From JAEUIX01 sp964611125 (GTDB taxonomy: Bacteria; Planctomycetota; Phycisphaerae; Phycisphaerales; UBA1924), in the NCBI GenBank assembly GCA_964611125.1, contig CAZSZO010000015.1, positions 1 to 64,000 on the forward strand: a stretch of DNA of 64,000 nt, in the 5' to 3' direction. Below the pieces are notes generated by a model. That model was not told the origin of the DNA. It did no database searches and worked only from the letters and a program-made list of their open reading frames with translations. The stretch's first letter is position 1, and every line of letters begins with the position of its first letter. The position numbers and the translations under genes are program-made. Shown here in pieces: positions 52,134 to 61,369 of this stretch.

Positions 52134-53348
52134 ATGACCGACATCGATCGCCGTTCCTTCCTCGCCGCCGCCGGCGGGCTCGCCGCTGTCTCCCTCTTGC
52201 CCGGTGTGCTCCCCGCGGCGCCGGTGCTCGATGAACCGCTCAAGGTCGGCCTGGTCGGCGTCGGCCGTCAGGGCCGCCTGCTGCTGGCCGAGCTCGCCAA
52301 GCTCAGCGCGGTCAAGGTCGTCGCCGTCTGCGATAACGACGCTCAGCGGCTCACCTCCGCCAAGGGCCGCGTCGCCGACGCCGAGGGCTTCGAGAGCCAC
52401 CAGGCCATGCTCGAAAAGGTGAAGGGCCTCTCCGGCGTGATCATCGCCACCCCCACGCATCTGCACAAGGCCATCGCCCTCGACGCCATCAACGCCGGCA
52501 AGCACGTCTATTGCGAGGCCCCTCTGGCCCACACCGCCGATGACGCCAAGGCCATCGCCAAGGCCGCTGCGGGCATCAAGACGGTCTTCGCCGTGGGGCA
52601 CGAGGGCCGCAGCAACCCCGTCTACGGCCTGGCCCGCTCGTTCTTCCGCACTGACGCGTTCAAGGACATGGTGGCCATGCGGGCCCACTTCGCCCAGAAG
52701 ACCTCCTGGCGCGTCCCCGCCAGCGACCCCGCCCGCGAGGCGGCCCTCAACTGGCGGCTTGATCCGGCCCTCTCCACCGGCCTGATGGGTGAAATCGGCT
52801 CCCACCAGATCGATGTCGCCCACTGGTACCGCGGCAAGAACCCCGTCAGCGTCCGCGCCTCGGGCGGCATCCGCCTCCACACTGACGGCCGCAAGGTCCA
52901 CGACACCGTCCAGGCCGACTTTGAGTTCGAAGACGGCGCCCGCCTCGGGTATTGCGCCACCATCGCCAACTCCTACGAGGGCCGCTACGAGCTCTTCCAG
53001 GGCTCCGCCTCCGCCATCCGCCTCGCTTGGACTCACGGCTGGATGTTCAAGGAGTCCGACGCCCCCACCCAGGGCTGGGAGGTCTACGCCAACCGCCAGC
53101 AGTTCCACACCGATGTCGGCATCACCCTCATCGCCGACGCCACCCAGCTCGCCAGCCAGGGCAAGCTCAAGGACGGCGTGGGCCTGCAGAACACCCCGAT
53201 GTACTACGCACTGGAGTGGTTCATCCGCTCCATCGCCAGCGGCAAGCCCGCCGTGTGCACCGCCGAGGATGGCTACCGCGCCATCGCCGTCGCCCTGGCC
53301 GCCAACCGCGCCCTCGCCGAGGGCGGCGAGGTCAAGATCAGCCTCTGA
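52134..53348 (+). CDS. Gfo/Idh/MocA family oxidoreductase, Tat signal
   Basis: 404 residues from the ATG at 52134 (AGAGGG 9 bases upstream); the upstream open frame to 51393 is the apbE gene in another frame. A Tat-type signal (DIDRRSFLAAAGGLAAVSLLPG) precedes a Rossmann domain LKVGLVGVGRQGRLLLAELAKL. The EKP-type motif is HVYCEAPLAHT (Lys replaced by Ala, a frequent variant in this subset), and the substrate-binding part includes GLMGEIGSHQIDVAHWY, with a catalytic His-Asp pair. Such exported oxidoreductases are very common in planctomycetes and probably act on 3-keto or modified sugars using NAD(P). The substrate is unknown. Confidence 0.85.
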   Translation: MTDIDRRSFLAAAGGLAAVSLLPGVLPAAPVLDEPLKVGLVGVGRQGRLLLAELAKLSAVKVVAVCDNDAQRLTSAKGRVADAEGFESHQAMLEKVKGLSGVIIATPTHLHKAIALDAINAGKHVYCEAPLAHTADDAKAIAKAAAGIKTVFAVGHEGRSNPVYGLARSFFRTDAFKDMVAMRAHFAQKTSWRVPASDPAREAALNWRLDPALSTGLMGEIGSHQIDVAHWYRGKNPVSVRASGGIRLHTDGRKVHDTVQADFEFEDGARLGYCATIANSYEGRYELFQGSASAIRLAWTHGWMFKESDAPTQGWEVYANRQQFHTDVGITLIADATQLASQGKLKDGVGLQNTPMYYALEWFIRSIASGKPAVCTAEDGYRAIAVALAANRALAEGGEVKISL

Positions 53349-53386
53349 ACCCCAACCGCTCGTCTCGCCGCCGGGCAGCACCACCC

Positions 53387-54154
53387 ATGGACCACCTTCG
53401 CCTCCGCAACCTGCCGTTCCTCGCCAAGCTCGGGCTCACCGCCGTCATCGCGACCTTCGGCATGGGTCTCGCGGCGTCGCTGGCCCACATTCGCAATCAC
53501 TACGAAAATCGCGACGAGCGCCCGGGCCTCACCCGCGATGACATCGTCAGCGCCTACGCCGGGCTCAACGCCCCGGCCCCGCTCCAGGCCATCGTCGAAA
53601 ACGGCCACCCGGGCGGCGTCCAGGTCGAGCTCAAGCCCGCCGCCAAAGACGCGCTCCTCAAGTGGCTCAAGGCCGACCGCATCGCGGAGAACTACGACAA
53701 CATCGATTTCAGCGACCCTACCCCGCGCGATGTCTTCACCGCCTCGTGCATCAGTTGCCACTCCGGCAAGGGCGAGGACGCCAAGGCCCGGGCCATCCCG
53801 CTCGAATCGTGGGAGCAGGTCAAGAAGTACGCCTTTGCGCGCAAAGTCGAGCGCGTTCCTGACAAAATCAAGGTCATCAGCACCCACACCCACGCCCTCA
53901 GCCTCGCCACCATGTCGGTGGCGGTGGGGGCCCTCGCCCTCGCCACCGGCTGGCCCCGCCTCATCACCGGCGGCCTGCTGGCCATCATGGGCTTGGGCCT
54001 GCTCGCCGATATCAGCGCCTGGTGGCTCACCAACTTCTCCGCCCGCTGGGTCGACATGATCATCGTCGGCGGCGCGGCGTACAACGGCGCCACGGCGCTG
54101 CTGCTCATCCTGATCTTCCTCGAAACCTGGCGCTGGCGCGAAGCCAAGCGGTAA
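53387..54154 (+). CDS. membrane protein with heme c motif
   Basis: 255 residues. The ATG at 53387 is 38 bases after the Gfo/Idh stop. An N-terminal helix (LAKLGLTAVIATFGMGLAASLAH) is followed by a periplasmic stretch with one heme c site, CISCH, then four helices from about residue 168 on (ALSLATMSVAVGALALATGW and following). The order (single CxxCH, then a four-helix bundle) suggests a membrane-bound electron-transfer subunit, and the neighbouring Gfo/Idh and ApbE genes suggest a redox cluster. No further heme ligand is obvious. A 15-bp tandem repeat straddles its stop codon. Confidence 0.7.
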   Translation: MDHLRLRNLPFLAKLGLTAVIATFGMGLAASLAHIRNHYENRDERPGLTRDDIVSAYAGLNAPAPLQAIVENGHPGGVQVELKPAAKDALLKWLKADRIAENYDNIDFSDPTPRDVFTASCISCHSGKGEDAKARAIPLESWEQVKKYAFARKVERVPDKIKVISTHTHALSLATMSVAVGALALATGWPRLITGGLLAIMGLGLLADISAWWLTNFSARWVDMIIVGGAAYNGATALLLILIFLETWRWREAKR

Positions 54155-54173
54155 CGGGCCAAGCGGTAACAGG
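54144..54173 (+). repeat. 15-bp tandem duplication over a stop codon
   Basis: CCAAGCGGTAACGGG (54144-54158) is followed by CCAAGCGGTAACAGG (54159-54173), differing at one base. It repeats the last codons and stop of the heme-motif gene. Confidence 0.85.
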
Positions 54174-54197
54174 CGATGCGGTCCCAGCGGCGATCTG

Positions 54198-55412
54198 TCA
54201 GGCCGCCTTGCTGCGGGGCGCCCACCAGCCGCCCATCTTCTCTCCAGCCCGCCGGGCTGCCCACACCAGCATCAGCACCCCGGCGCCGACCATCGCGGCG
54301 CTGAACCACTGCCCGCGCGACAGGCCCCAGGGTCGCCCCTCTGCAAACTGCGGATCCGGCAGCCGCCACACCTCCGTCAGGATCCGCAGGGCGCCATAGG
54401 CGATGAAGAACCACGCCGCGATCACCCCCGGCTTGCGGGCCTTGGCGGCCACGATCCACAGCGTCGCCCCCAGCACCGCCCCCTCGGCGAACGACTGGTA
54501 GAGCTGGCTGGCGTGCCGGCTGGAGAGCAGCCCCTCCAGTTGCCCGCGGTACTGCCCCGCGTGCTCGATCACCAGCTCGATCCCATGCTGCCACGCCCGG
54601 TAGGGCTGCTCGGCCGGCGGCCTGAGCAGGGCCGATTCCACCTGCTCGCGCGAGAGCGCCGTGCCGCCCGGCCCACCCCAGCGGCCCAGGGCGTCCTCCA
54701 CCAGCTCCCACAGGGCCCGGCGCTGCTCGCCATTGAGCTCCGGCGTGTGACTCTGAGCATCGGCGAAGCCCGGGCGGCTCCACCCCCGCAGCTCCTGAGG
54801 GAATTGCACCGTCCACCACGGCCCCGGCTTACCCGGGGGCGACACCACCGCCCCCAGCAGCTCGCCATTGATGAAATTCGCGATCCGCCCCAGCAGCAGC
54901 CCCGGGCAGGCCATCAGGGCCAGCGTGTCCATCACGTGCAGCGTCGGGCAGACGCCGACCCGACCGCTCGCTGGGGCGGTCGTCTCCGCCGCCGCCGGGG
55001 CCAGCTCCGGCAGGGCCTGCCCCGCAGGGGCCTTGAAGCCCCGGGAGATCCACCATGCCGCGATCGTGAGGCCGATCAGGCCGCCGTGGCTGGCCATGCC
55101 GCCCTGGTTGATCGCCAGCAGGCCCCAGTAGGGGGGCGAGCTGGTGAAGGTGTGAATCAACCGGAAGTCGTACCCCAGCAGCACATAGCCCAGGCGCCCG
55201 CCGACGATCGTCCCCAGCACCACGATCATCATGGCGTCGATGGCCCGGTCGGCCGGGATTCGGCACGTGCCCCGTCTGCTGAGCCACCGCAGGATCAGCC
55301 AGCCGATCACGAACGCCGCGACGTACGACAGCCCATACCACCGCACGCCGAAGGTGTCGGTGAACCGGAACACGAAGGGACTGAGGTCATGGAGCCACGC
55401 GGCGAGGGTCAT
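54198..55412 (-). CDS. lgt: prolipoprotein diacylglyceryl transferase
   Basis: 404 residues, longer than the usual 260-290. Core motifs: VRWYGLSYVAAFVIGWLIL (helix 1), GGRLGYVLLG, GGMASHGGLIGLTIAAWW, the signature LGRIANFINGELLG and HASQLYQSFAEG. It attaches diacylglycerol to the Cys of lipoprotein precursors at the cytoplasmic membrane. The extra length comes from two inserts: a Pro/Ala-rich segment after GFKAPAG and about 90 residues after GELLGAVVSPPG. Such inserts are what I would expect in planctomycete Lgt, but the function of the inserts is unknown. The TatD-family gene lies 10 bases upstream on the same strand. Confidence 0.9.
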   Translation of the reverse strand: MTLAAWLHDLSPFVFRFTDTFGVRWYGLSYVAAFVIGWLILRWLSRRGTCRIPADRAIDAMMIVVLGTIVGGRLGYVLLGYDFRLIHTFTSSPPYWGLLAINQGGMASHGGLIGLTIAAWWISRGFKAPAGQALPELAPAAAETTAPASGRVGVCPTLHVMDTLALMACPGLLLGRIANFINGELLGAVVSPPGKPGPWWTVQFPQELRGWSRPGFADAQSHTPELNGEQRRALWELVEDALGRWGGPGGTALSREQVESALLRPPAEQPYRAWQHGIELVIEHAGQYRGQLEGLLSSRHASQLYQSFAEGAVLGATLWIVAAKARKPGVIAAWFFIAYGALRILTEVWRLPDPQFAEGRPWGLSRGQWFSAAMVGAGVLMLVWAARRAGEKMGGWWAPRSKAA

Positions 55413-55422
55413 GGACCCAAGA

Positions 55423-56214
55423 CTATCGCGCGTCGATCCCGAAGAAGCGGGCCGTGTTCGCGTTCAGGTGCTCGTGCAGGCGGTCAAAGGGCGTGCCCCG
55501 GGCCGCCGCGAGGGCCTCGGCCGTCAGGCGGACCATCGCCGGGGTGCAGGGGCGCACGCCCCGCCTGGGCTCAGGCGAGAGGTAGGGGGCATCGGTCTCG
55601 ACCATGATGCGGTCGTCGGGCGCCAGGCGGGCCGCCTCGCGGACCTCCTGGGCGTTGCGATACGTGAGCACGCCGGTGAACGAGACCATGGCCCCGAAGT
55701 CCAGCAGGCTCCGCATGTCCGCCGGGCTGCCTGTGAAGCAGTGAAACACGAACCGCTCCGGCGCCAGCCCGCTGGACTTCAGCACCGGGATGAGGTCGCT
55801 GAACGCCTCGCGGCAGTGGAGCACGATGGGCTTGCGGAGCGTGGGCGATTCGGCCCCGCAGGCGGCGATGAAGGCCAGTTGCTCATCCAGCACCGCCCGC
55901 TGGAGGGCCCGGCCGGGCTCGGGGTAGTGGTTGTCGAGGCCGAGCTCACCCCAGGCGACGCACTTGGCGTCGCTGGCGACCAGCCGCAGGTTCGCCCACG
56001 CGTGCGGCCCCTGATCGGCGTATAGCGGGTGAACGCCGGCGGAGCACCAGACGCGGTCGTGCGACTTGGCGATGGCCAGCGCGTCGAGGCAGTCGGCGGT
56101 GGTGGTGCTGATGGTGATGCAGCCGGTGACCCCTTGTTGGGCGGCGTCGGCGAGTGTCCGGTGAGCCGAATCCCTAAAATCAGGGAACGTCAGATGGCAA
56201 TGGGAATCGATCAT
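55423..56214 (-). CDS. TatD-family metal-dependent hydrolase
   Basis: 263 residues from the ATG at 56214 (MIDSHCHLTF); the in-frame extension to 56286 has no family similarity. All ligands of the TIM-barrel TatD family are in place: the HxH in DSHCHL, Glu in WGELGLDNHY, His in IVLHCREAF, His in FHCFTGS and Asp in MVETDAPYLS. These proteins act as metal-dependent DNases or D-aminoacyl-tRNA deacylase-like enzymes. It lies 10 bases before lgt and is probably co-transcribed; nothing ties it to Tat export. Confidence 0.9.
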   Translation of the reverse strand: MIDSHCHLTFPDFRDSAHRTLADAAQQGVTGCITISTTTADCLDALAIAKSHDRVWCSAGVHPLYADQGPHAWANLRLVASDAKCVAWGELGLDNHYPEPGRALQRAVLDEQLAFIAACGAESPTLRKPIVLHCREAFSDLIPVLKSSGLAPERFVFHCFTGSPADMRSLLDFGAMVSFTGVLTYRNAQEVREAARLAPDDRIMVETDAPYLSPEPRRGVRPCTPAMVRLTAEALAAARGTPFDRLHEHLNANTARFFGIDAR

Positions 56215-56390
56215 GTGAAGATTAGTCCTGTCACCTAGCGATGAAGCACGGGGTCGGTCGAGCACCCAGTATTGAGTGACAGCCAAGGCTGCACTCCGCG
56301 GCGATTCTCGACAACCGTATTAAGTTCACAGAAACTGCTTCTGGCGATAGGAAAAATCGGTAAGCTTGGCTGATCGAACAGGAGTCTGCG

Positions 56391-59273
56391 ATGCCTAAAC
56401 TGTATTGCCTCGTCGCGATCATTGTGCTCACCATTGTCCATGACGCTGTGGCGCAACCGGCTGTTCAGATTTACCGAGTACGAGCCGTATGCAACCCCTG
56501 CGAAGAGGAGATCTCTTCGGACTGCCTTTGTCCAAGCCGGTCTTCCCCCCCAGCCTGCATCCTCAACTGCGACGACGACGATCTCCATCCTTCGTGGCGC
56601 AATGCCTACCCAAGATTGCAAGACGCACTCTACCAGATTGCGCTAGACAACCATCCGAACATCGAGATCCGTATAGAACGTGGCAGATTGTTGGTCGTCG
56701 GAGCCGGCGACTTTGCGTTCCTTTGCCCGGGACCCAATGCCCAGACTATCGCGATTCGCGGTGGATTCAATCCGTCCAACGACATGCAGGATCCACCTGC
56801 ACTTCCCGGATCCGGATCGGAGTTTGTAGCGAGACGACGTTTTGTTCGTAATGATTCCGGAGACCGGGTTTTTGAGCAGCCCGGTCGGCTGCTCGCGGCA
56901 GTACTGCCGCCCTCATGTGACTTGATCCTCGACCAGTTGGTTTTTGGTGCCGGCTCGGCCCTACTAGTTGAGCATACCACAGTGTGCCCTGACACGCCAT
57001 CAGGTGACTTTGCGACCAAACGGTCACGGGTGCTTGCCGACCGCCGCGGAGGTGCCGTGCTGATCCTCGGGGGCCGAAGGATCGATCTGAGTGAATGTGA
57101 GTTCCCGGGCTCTCCCAGATCAAGTTGCGACAGTCAGGACGTTCGCCGATCTTTTAGTTGCGACACCGACCCCGGCAACGCCAACGACCTTCCCACAAGA
57201 GTTGCGCGGGCAGGCGGCGCGGTATTCATCGGAGCATACAGATCAGAAGACATCGCGCCCACTGCCGTATTCCCGCTTGCCGCGTCAGTGACGTCCACCC
57301 GGAATGGCGATGCGCGACCATCAATCGTGGGCGGTCAGACTGAAATCGCTGCGATTGAGCGTCCATTGTATGACGGGCGCGGCGGGGCAGTGTTTATTGA
57401 AGTAAGGTCTCGTCCAGGCGAGAGCGGTGCAGGCGTAACTGTCAGAGGAATGCGGTTTCCCGTCAAGGATGGCCGAAACGCCGTCGAAGGCGGCGCATTG
57501 TACATCGACGCGCAGGATTCCAGCGTCCTGGTCGAGAACTGTGCCTTCGGGAGTCGATCGGTCGGGCGACCCAGCGACAGTACGGGGTTCCCAACGCCCA
57601 AGGGCGGAGCAGTCGTGGTGATATCACGCGAGGCGACCTTGATCAAGGATTCCATCTTTTGTGGCTGCAGTGCGGGGAGCTTGGGACAACCGTCTTCTGA
57701 GAACTACGATGAGGGGCAGCCGGAGCCCACGGAATTCGGGCTGGGCGGCGCTGTTTATTGTGCATGGCCAGGCGATGGGGAGCCACAGGGCAGTTCAATC
57801 ATGGAGGTGCAGGACTGCGAGTTTTACGATAATCGAGCGGGCTACAGAGGAGGAGCAATCTTCGCGAGGACCGGCTCGTCGATTCTCCGACGGACCGGCC
57901 AATTGAGGGTGATTGGTCCGGTAGAGTTCACCGTCGCAGGCGGTGTTTCGCGCTGCAGAATTGGTGTTGATTTTGCAGCTAACAAGACACTTGTTGGTGG
58001 AGCGGCGTATCTCAGCGTTCAGACTGGAGCGCAGATTGCCGGATGTCAGTTCTATGAGAATGCAGCAAATGAAGGGGGCGCAATTCGGATCGAGCCAGCT
58101 TCGCAAGGTGCACGAGCAAAGGCGGATTCCGCTCTGAAGTTCATTGATTGCGTTTTCGATAGAAACGACGCTCTTTCGGGTGCCGGTGCGGCAGTCTCCG
58201 TGTGGTTCCCGGCCCAGCAGGGGGCTGCGGCGGCCCTGTATCAGCTTACCACGGCATTCATCAACTGCGTGTTTCGCACGAATCGTGCGCAGGTCCGTGA
58301 GGATCCTTGCGGGAACCCGAAATGTGAGTTGGTTTGGAAGGGCGATCGTGACTACGGCGATTCGCTTGCTTACCCGTTCGGTGGCGTTGTCAAGGTGACG
58401 GCAGGTCGAGCTGAGCTAGAAACGTCATCACCGTCACCAAATGTGGCTGGTATCCTGAACTGTACGTTTACCTCGGACAACGACATTTTTCTCTCGAGCC
58501 CCGTCGATGGCGGGGGCGGCCGTTGGATCCGATCGGCGCTGCCCTGCGTGCGGTCGATCGTGGCCGCTGACCAGTTGCTTGCGGCGAACTCGATTTTCTG
58601 GCAGCCTGTTCCCCTCGAATCGCCTCCGGAGGGCTATGCGGATGAATGCAATCCGGACAAAGTGGGGCCTATTAAGGGCAGGACGCATTCGCTGGCCACT
58701 GCGGTCGGTCGTTCCGACGGGCAGTTTACGGGTTCGGTCATCCGTCGTTGCCTCATCGATCTGAATCCCGGCGAGACATCGAGTGGGCCGTTTGCGATAC
58801 CTTTTGACGGCGAGGGTCGGCTGTTCGAAATCGGTCCTCCGCTCAACACGCCTCGAAGCCCAAATCCAGGTTTTCAGAATCTTGGTGCCGACGACATCTC
58901 GAACGTCTATCTCGGGTGCAGTTCCCCGTGCCTGAATCGGGGTGATGTGGGATATCTCTGGGCCAGCGTTCGCACGGATGTGACTTTCTGTGGTCGGCGC
59001 TTCGAACTGCCGTGCAGCCTGGATTTGGGCGCCATTGAGCGCCAGTGGACCGCCGACACGGATGAACTCTCAGACTTCATCACCGCGTTCTTCAACGGGG
59101 GAAGCTGCGCCGACGCCAACGGTGACGGATTTATAGACCCTGATGATCTGTCGGACACCGTGACCATGTTCTTCTCGCTGCCGGTGTGTTCCGATTTGGT
59201 CCCGGTAGACTGTGAGATACCCCCCCAAGGCTTTGGCAGGTGCGCAACGACCTGTCCCGTGCAGTGCCCCTGA
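56391..59273 (+). CDS. parallel beta-helix surface protein with C-terminal dockerin
   Basis: 960 residues; GGAG lies upstream of the ATG. A signal peptide (MPKLYCLVAIIVLTIVHDAVAQP) and a Cys-rich segment (CNPCEEEISSDCLCPS) open the protein, followed by YPRLQDALYQIALDNHPNIEIRI, as in 'choice-of-anchor' beta-helix proteins. The body has right-handed beta-helix coils (GGAVFIGAY; GGAVYCAW; GGAIFARTGS; GGAAYLSV). The C-terminus has one complete dockerin loop (DANGDGFIDPDDLSDTV) preceded by a degenerate one (DELSDFITAFF) lacking the Ca-binding start, then a Cys-rich tail. Two sampled 60-base lines (57601, 58021) count 53% G+C, well below its neighbours. It may be a recent arrival. The role is unknown. 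Confidence 0.83.
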   Translation: MPKLYCLVAIIVLTIVHDAVAQPAVQIYRVRAVCNPCEEEISSDCLCPSRSSPPACILNCDDDDLHPSWRNAYPRLQDALYQIALDNHPNIEIRIERGRLLVVGAGDFAFLCPGPNAQTIAIRGGFNPSNDMQDPPALPGSGSEFVARRRFVRNDSGDRVFEQPGRLLAAVLPPSCDLILDQLVFGAGSALLVEHTTVCPDTPSGDFATKRSRVLADRRGGAVLILGGRRIDLSECEFPGSPRSSCDSQDVRRSFSCDTDPGNANDLPTRVARAGGAVFIGAYRSEDIAPTAVFPLAASVTSTRNGDARPSIVGGQTEIAAIERPLYDGRGGAVFIEVRSRPGESGAGVTVRGMRFPVKDGRNAVEGGALYIDAQDSSVLVENCAFGSRSVGRPSDSTGFPTPKGGAVVVISREATLIKDSIFCGCSAGSLGQPSSENYDEGQPEPTEFGLGGAVYCAWPGDGEPQGSSIMEVQDCEFYDNRAGYRGGAIFARTGSSILRRTGQLRVIGPVEFTVAGGVSRCRIGVDFAANKTLVGGAAYLSVQTGAQIAGCQFYENAANEGGAIRIEPASQGARAKADSALKFIDCVFDRNDALSGAGAAVSVWFPAQQGAAAALYQLTTAFINCVFRTNRAQVREDPCGNPKCELVWKGDRDYGDSLAYPFGGVVKVTAGRAELETSSPSPNVAGILNCTFTSDNDIFLSSPVDGGGGRWIRSALPCVRSIVAADQLLAANSIFWQPVPLESPPEGYADECNPDKVGPIKGRTHSLATAVGRSDGQFTGSVIRRCLIDLNPGETSSGPFAIPFDGEGRLFEIGPPLNTPRSPNPGFQNLGADDISNVYLGCSSPCLNRGDVGYLWASVRTDVTFCGRRFELPCSLDLGAIERQWTADTDELSDFITAFFNGGSCADANGDGFIDPDDLSDTVTMFFSLPVCSDLVPVDCEIPPQGFGRCATTCPVQCP

Positions 59274-59441
59274 ATAGTTTGGTGTTTGTTTGCTATTTCT
59301 GGGCTTTTCGTCGCTTCTCGGTGGTGGGTGCTTGCGGATTCGGGATTGACCGATTATTCTTCAGGTTGTCGAGGCGGCACCTCCCGTTCTGGGAGTGCTC
59401 TGGTCGCCACGCGGGTTGGTACCCCCTTCTGGGAGTTTCCG

Positions 59442-60431
59442 ATGCACATTGGCCGTCGATCTGGTTTTACACTCGTCGAGTTGCTGGTGGTCATCGCGAT
59501 CATCGCGCTGCTCGTGTCCATGCTCATGCCGGCGCTCGGACGGGCCAAGGGGCTCTCCAAGCTGGCCAAGGACACCGTCGCGATCCGCCAGCTCCAGCAG
59601 GGCTGGTTCAATTACTCAGTGGACAACAAGGACAAGGCCATTCCGGGCTACAAGCACTACAACTGGGCCCACACCCATTCGTCCTACGGCGGGCTGTGGC
59701 TGCTGAACAAGGAAGGCGCCCTGATGGCCGGCACCAACATGAAGCCCTGGCCGAACCAGATCTGGCCCTACTTCGACTGGGACATGCGGGCTCTCTCCAC
59801 CGATTCAGCCACCTGGGAGTCGTTCTGGAGGCGGCCCAAGTTCACCAACCCGGGCAACCGCCCGGACATCTCTGTCGGCGGCGACACGTACGAGGCGGCC
59901 TGGAACGTCAATCCCTCGTTCGGCTACAACACCGACTTCATCGGGGGCAACTTCCTGCGCGGGGCGTTCTACGAGTTCCGCGGCACGCGCGGGTCGGCCT
60001 ATGCCGACTCCAGCACGCTGAACGCACCAACCAAGCGCAAGTGGTATGTTGAGAACGTCTCCGAAGTGCGTCGGGCATCGGGGCAGATGGTCTTCACCAC
60101 CAGCCGCGGGGCTGATGTGAGCAACGGAGCCACGATTCCCGGTTACTACGACATCGTCGCCCCCAGCGCGCCGCGCGGTTTCGGGGCGTCGACGGGCGCC
60201 GACCTGCCGACCTGGGCCCGCAAGGACACGTTTAACCCGACTCGGGCCGCCGGCGATTACGGCTTCATCGATTGCCGCTACCAGAAGAAGCAGGCGATAT
60301 CGTCGTTCGCAGACGGACACGCCGAGGCGCTGGACATGGGCGCGTACTACGACATGCGGATGTGGACCGGCTGGGCGACTTCGGCCAACTGGCGGTGGGA
60401 TAACACGGTTCGCTCCCAGTTCGTTCGCTGA
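59442..60431 (+). CDS. prepilin-type N-terminal cleavage/methylation protein
   Basis: 329 residues from the ATG at 59442 (GGGAG 6 bases upstream). The prepilin leader is HIGRRSGFTLVELLVVIAII, with Glu5 after the cleavage site. The C-terminus has ADGHAEALDMGAYYDMRMW, matching the other paralogue's HADGH segment. The middle shares VNPSFGYNTDFIGGNF and VRRASGQMVFTTSRGADV with the protein at 1205-2167. It is followed by a small membrane protein 6 bases later, so the two are probably one operon. The 168 bases before it hold nothing I can name. Confidence 0.87.
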   Translation: MHIGRRSGFTLVELLVVIAIIALLVSMLMPALGRAKGLSKLAKDTVAIRQLQQGWFNYSVDNKDKAIPGYKHYNWAHTHSSYGGLWLLNKEGALMAGTNMKPWPNQIWPYFDWDMRALSTDSATWESFWRRPKFTNPGNRPDISVGGDTYEAAWNVNPSFGYNTDFIGGNFLRGAFYEFRGTRGSAYADSSTLNAPTKRKWYVENVSEVRRASGQMVFTTSRGADVSNGATIPGYYDIVAPSAPRGFGASTGADLPTWARKDTFNPTRAAGDYGFIDCRYQKKQAISSFADGHAEALDMGAYYDMRMWTGWATSANWRWDNTVRSQFVR

Positions 60432-60437
60432 GCACGC

Positions 60438-60824
60438 ATGACGCAGCCCGACAGCAAGGCGGCAGGATCGGCCGGCGGCGGCCCGCCGCCTCCGGCCAAC
60501 GCGCAGCGGAGGATCGGCATCGCCGTGCTCGCGGCGGCGATCATTGTGGCTTGCGCTGCGTGGACGGCGTGGCTCATGATGCCGCCCCCCGGCCCGCCGA
60601 GCCTGCCGGCTGAGGTGACAGCGGCGATGGTGAAGATCCGCGCGGCGATGGAATCGAAGCCCGAGTTTGCGGATGTGGGGCTCGCCCCGATGCCCGATCA
60701 CTCCGGAGTGATCGTGCGCGGCGACCTGAAGACCGGCGCGCACTTCGAAGACCTGAAACGCCGCGTCGAGGCCGCAGGCGTGGGCGTGAAGGTGGAGTTC
60801 GAGGTTGCGGTGGCCAGGAAGTGA
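60438..60824 (+). CDS. small membrane-anchored protein
   Basis: 128 residues. A Pro/Gly-rich start is followed by one helix (RIGIAVLAAAIIVACAAWTAWLM) and a small outer domain ending in KVEFEVAVARK. The family is not recognised. Its stop codon TGA forms the first bases of the repeat that follows (TGATCC), so the C-terminus may have been altered by repeat insertion. Co-directional with the prepilin-type gene (gap 6 bases). Confidence 0.6.
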   Translation: MTQPDSKAAGSAGGGPPPPANAQRRIGIAVLAAAIIVACAAWTAWLMMPPPGPPSLPAEVTAAMVKIRAAMESKPEFADVGLAPMPDHSGVIVRGDLKTGAHFEDLKRRVEAAGVGVKVEFEVAVARK

Positions 60825-61099
60825 TCCGGGGGTGTCGCTTCGCTCCACCCCCGGCTACTGACGGGCAGGCCTTCGGCCTGGTGAACCGGACCCATCAGCC
60901 TTTCGGCCTCTCCGCGACGCCGAAGGCGTCGACGTTCGTAGCCGGGGGTCAAGCGAGTCCTCGAGCGCGACCCCCGGTTGGCGCCGCCCAAGGGGGCGAC
61001 CCCGAAGGGGTCGGCGTGGGGGGGTTGGGGTGTGGGTGTGGGTGTGGGGGGGGCGGATCACGAGCAGGCCTTCGGCCTGCTGCCTCGTGATCGGCGCGC
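60823..61099 (+). repeat. 277-bp hairpin repeat, copy A
   Basis: Starts GATCCGGGGG. It contains at least six self-complementary units: CCGGGGGTG..CACCCCCGG; CAGGC CTTCG GCCTG; CGACGCC GAA GGCGTCG; CCGGGGGTC..GACCCCCGG; CGACCCC GAA GGGGTCG; and a long GATCACGAG (61056-61064)..CTCGTGATC (61084-61092) with an inner palindrome. It also has a G-run tract (about 61017-61053). Its first 183 bases equal copy B exactly. Confidence 0.9.
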
Positions 61100-61369
61100 G
61101 ATCCGGGGGTGTCGCTTCGCTCCACCCCCGGCTACTGACGGGCAGGCCTTCGGCCTGGTGAACCGGACCCATCAGCCTTTCGGCCTCTCCGCGACGCCGA
61201 AGGCGTCGACGTTCGTAGCCGGGGGTCAAGCGAGTCCTCGAGCGCGACCCCCGGTTGGCGCCGCCCAAGGGGGCGACCCCGACGGGGTCGGCGTGGTGGG
61301 GGTTGGGGTGTGGGTGTGGGGGGGCGGATCACGAGCAGGCCTCCGGCCTGCCGCCCGTGATCGGCGCGT
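61100..61369 (+). repeat. 270-bp hairpin repeat, copy B
   Basis: Identical to copy A for the first 183 bases (to 61282), then differs by scattered substitutions and a shorter G/T-rich tract. It starts at the GATCC junction following CGCGC. The exact identity over the first two thirds points to a recent duplication. Confidence 0.9.
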
